Part shown: one piece after another, positions 48,941 through 51,298 of the stretch
Numbering within the stretch: the first letter of the stretch is position 1
Layout of the letters: each line of letters begins with the position of its first letter
Source: Lachnospira sp. UBA2821
GTDB lineage: Bacteria > Bacillota > Clostridia > Lachnospirales > Lachnospiraceae
Direction of reading: 5' to 3'
Length of the DNA stretch: 51,298 bases
Assembly: GCA_002351535.1 (NCBI GenBank)
Contig: DEGR01000001.1
Location: 1 to 51,298 of the forward strand
The notes under the pieces: model-generated
Databases searched by the model: none
What the model was told of the DNA's origin: nothing
The model's input: the letters and a program-made list of their open reading frames with translations, nothing else
Translations under genes and position numbers: made by a program

Positions 48941-51295
48941 ATGAGAGTATTAAAGAAAATATGCAGTGTAGCACTGGCAACAGCTATTGTGTGTACAGGT
49001 ATTAATTTCACACCTGAATATATAAAAGCGGATGACAGTAATACAAATGCAGAGCAGCAGAGTGTTAAGGAATATGAGGTTGGCAAAGATACACTTCCAT
49101 ATTCTGATGAGGAGATGTATAAACAGATATTTGATATTAATAATGTGGTTGATATAGACATAGATATGTCGAATGAGGAGATGGCTAAGTTAGAAAAAGA
49201 CTTTGAGTATTATGACTCTAAAGGAGCTAAGTCTGACATTTACAGGATGGCAGATGTGACAATTACGGTTACACTTGCGTCAAATGGTGAAACGATTAAG
49301 TATTATATACCTGAGACAGGTATAAGAATGAAGGGTAATACTACAAGAAATAAGTTTTTTGATACAGATAAGAATACAATATATGATATGGTTCATTTAA
49401 AACTTGCATTTGCGGAGACATTTGAAAAGACAGATGATGGCTATGGGGTTAATGAATACTATATCAATGATGAGACAGCCGACAATCCGGGCAATGTAAA
49501 AGCGTGGGACAAAGATGCAAAAAAAATTCGAAAGAAGAGAACTTTTGCAGGGCTTGAAAAAATGGATATTAAATGGAACAGCAATTTTGATAATACATAT
49601 TTAAGAGAGTATTATGCATATGAAATGTTCCGTTCGGAAGGTATTATTGCACCGCATATGAATCTGACAACAGTTGAGTTTGGAGATAAAGAAAAGGCTA
49701 ATCAGTATAGCATGGGTGTTTATACTATACATGAGTGTATAGACAAAGACTTTATGGACAGAAATCTCGACGAGAAGGACAGAGATGGAGATTTATACAA
49801 AGCCGGATGGGCATATGTGGATTCAATTATGTCGTATAACGGTGCAGATTTTACAAAGGCTACAACAGTTGGAATATCAGATGACAGGGCAGGAAAAGAT
49901 TATACATATGATTTGAAAACAAATAAGAAAACATCAGATTTTTCTTCTATCAATAATATGATAAATGTTCTTGCATCTAATCCTACTAAAGAGGATTTTG
50001 CAAAAGTAGTTGATGTTGATTACTTTTTGAAGTATGCCGCAACAGCATACTTTGTAGGCAATCCTGATGACCTTAAGAATAACATTAATAATTACTATGT
50101 TTACTTTTATCCTTCAACTTCTGATAAAGCAGGACAGGCAATTATAATTCCTTATGATTATGACAGATGCTTTGGTATTACAATTGGATACAATCCTGAT
50201 GGAACCGGAATGACAGGTTTTTCTCCTTATGAAGATAAGGGTGCAGCATCAAAAAAATATAATCCTATATATGACCTTTCTGTTGTGCCGGGTGGATTCT
50301 ATTTCGATGAATACAAGGCGGAACTTGAAAAGGTGGTTGCAAATGAATTATTTACACCGGAAGCTTTTGCAAGTGTTTACAATATAGTTGAAAAGAATTA
50401 TTCTGATAAAGCTAAGCTTGGTGATAATCTTGTACTTGTTGACTCTAAAAAACCACGTATGACAGGTGAGGAGAGAATGTCAAGATTTTATTTCAGCCTG
50501 GAGGATGACAGCGATACAGAGAACTACGGAAGTACTACAAGTAACATTACGTTTGCCAATTATGTAACAGCACTTAAGAAGTATTATGAATTAGAGAAGA
50601 ACTATGTAGTTCCTGATGATGGGTATTATGTAGTATGTGGCGGAAGTAACTGGAAACAGATGCCGGAGTATATGTTTACAGAGCAGACTGACGGAACATA
50701 CACATATACATGGGAATGTACTAAAGAAGATGTGTTTAGTGTAATAGGAACAAATGAAGATATTTACAGATATAAATCAATAACAGGAACGATACCTGAT
50801 GGAATAGGAACAAATATATATGGAAGTATTACGGTTAAACCGGGCAAATATCTGATTACACTTAATGACACTAAGAAGGTAATGACAATAAAAGACCTTA
50901 ATGAACCTCAGAAATTAAAGATAACATTTAATGCTAATGGTGGAAAGGTTGGAAACACAACTGCTTATAAAACTACGGTAAAAGCTGGTAGTAAAATAGG
51001 TAAGTTAAAAACAGCGAAGAGACAGGGATATGCTTTCGAAGGCTGGTATACAAAAAAAGCAGGTGGAAGCAAAGTAACTTCTTCAGTTAAGGTAAATAAT
51101 AATATTACATATTATGCTCACTGGAAGAAAGTGGCAGCAGGCAATGTTAAAATAACCAGTGTTAAGAGTAAGAGTAAGGGAAAGTTTGAGATTACATTTA
51201 AAAAGGTTAACAATGTATCGGGATATGAAATATCTTATGCCGATAATAAGACAATGAAAAAAGCAGTAGTTAAAAATGCAATGTTAACAACTTAG
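48941..51295 (+). CDS. Secreted CotH-family protein with InlB-type repeat, ending inside an FnIII-like domain
   Basis: A 784-residue protein with a signal peptide (cleavage about Ala30). The CotH kinase-like domain (about 55-470) shows GIRMKGNTTR and the metal-binding IPYDYDRCFG (404-412). CotH proteins can phosphorylate secreted proteins. An InlB/Listeria-Bacteroides repeat (about 660-731, FNANGGKVG ... GYAFEGWY) is followed by the first strands of an FnIII-like domain (GKFEITFKKVNNVSGYEISYA). The chain then ends at TAG TAG, halfway through the domain, three bases before the window edge. AAGGAGG precedes the ATG. A premature stop or contig-end artefact is likely. Confidence 0.85.
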   Translation: MRVLKKICSVALATAIVCTGINFTPEYIKADDSNTNAEQQSVKEYEVGKDTLPYSDEEMYKQIFDINNVVDIDIDMSNEEMAKLEKDFEYYDSKGAKSDIYRMADVTITVTLASNGETIKYYIPETGIRMKGNTTRNKFFDTDKNTIYDMVHLKLAFAETFEKTDDGYGVNEYYINDETADNPGNVKAWDKDAKKIRKKRTFAGLEKMDIKWNSNFDNTYLREYYAYEMFRSEGIIAPHMNLTTVEFGDKEKANQYSMGVYTIHECIDKDFMDRNLDEKDRDGDLYKAGWAYVDSIMSYNGADFTKATTVGISDDRAGKDYTYDLKTNKKTSDFSSINNMINVLASNPTKEDFAKVVDVDYFLKYAATAYFVGNPDDLKNNINNYYVYFYPSTSDKAGQAIIIPYDYDRCFGITIGYNPDGTGMTGFSPYEDKGAASKKYNPIYDLSVVPGGFYFDEYKAELEKVVANELFTPEAFASVYNIVEKNYSDKAKLGDNLVLVDSKKPRMTGEERMSRFYFSLEDDSDTENYGSTTSNITFANYVTALKKYYELEKNYVVPDDGYYVVCGGSNWKQMPEYMFTEQTDGTYTYTWECTKEDVFSVIGTNEDIYRYKSITGTIPDGIGTNIYGSITVKPGKYLITLNDTKKVMTIKDLNEPQKLKITFNANGGKVGNTTAYKTTVKAGSKIGKLKTAKRQGYAFEGWYTKKAGGSKVTSSVKVNNNITYYAHWKKVAAGNVKITSVKSKSKGKFEITFKKVNNVSGYEISYADNKTMKKAVVKNAMLTT

Positions 51296-51298
51296 TAG

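Noticed and set aside
1..51298. CRISPR arrays, tRNA or rRNA genes, insertion sequences
   Set aside because: No regularly spaced 25-40 nt repeats, no cloverleaf with TTCRA arm, no conserved rRNA stretch and no DDE transposase were noticed by reading. A tRNAscan or Infernal run could still reveal small RNAs.

Overview
The window looks like a chromosome segment of a low-GC Clostridium-class Firmicute, most likely Lachnospiraceae. The grounds are AT-rich codon use, A/G-rich Shine-Dalgarno sites, frequent TTG and GTG starts, and the gene order plsX-acpP-rnc-smc-ftsY and ylxM-ffh-rpsP-khpA-rimM-trmD. The species cannot be named from the sequence alone. Almost everything lies on the + strand; the only gene supported on the - strand is a DUF1292 gene at 40175-40486. 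No rRNA, tRNA or CRISPR array was seen.

Left end (1 to about 6861): the terminal part of an integrative element. It holds two incompletely readable ORF fragments, a MazF/PemK-type toxin, a small DUF6870-like protein, three tandem large serine recombinases that overlap or nearly touch, and a calcineurin-like phosphoesterase. Directly after it lies a headless Fic-protein fragment whose readable part starts at the DGNGR active-site codons. This suggests that the element integrated into the conserved core of a fic gene.

7198-15245: housekeeping genes for phospholipid and fatty-acid synthesis (plsX, acpP), RNase III, SMC, the SRP receptor FtsY and a threonine dehydratase with an ACT domain. The smc-ftsY gap contains four consecutive hairpins, one of them terminator-like. 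15277-17807 carries a two-gene signalling insert: a degenerate GGDEF protein and a membrane HD-GYP protein. 17914-23154 holds the SRP/ribosome-maturation genes and pta. Here trmD is fused in frame to an HD-domain hydrolase, and rplS does not follow it.

23229-34895: an MgtC-like membrane protein without a usable canonical start, an ABC-2 exporter (ATPase plus two permeases), a PP2C phosphatase, a Ser/Thr kinase with a zinc ribbon, a Pro/Gln repeat linker and LRRs, then a MoxR-DUF58-transglutaminase operon. The phosphatase and kinase form a natural reversible-phosphorylation pair beside an envelope-type operon.

34958-51298: two poorly characterised proteins, gltX, a UvrD-family helicase, DUF1292, a very basic low-complexity protein, an NdpA-like nucleoid protein, a trigger-factor-like lipoprotein, a DUF2752 membrane protein, an FprA flavodiiron protein, a histidine phosphatase fused to an RsmH-type methyltransferase, proS, and a secreted CotH-family protein that stops inside its last domain at the window edge.

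Recurring themes are RNA methyltransferases fused to phosphohydrolases (two cases), promoters built into terminators (two cases), and a dispersed sequence motif that supplies the ribosome-binding site and start codon of several genes.
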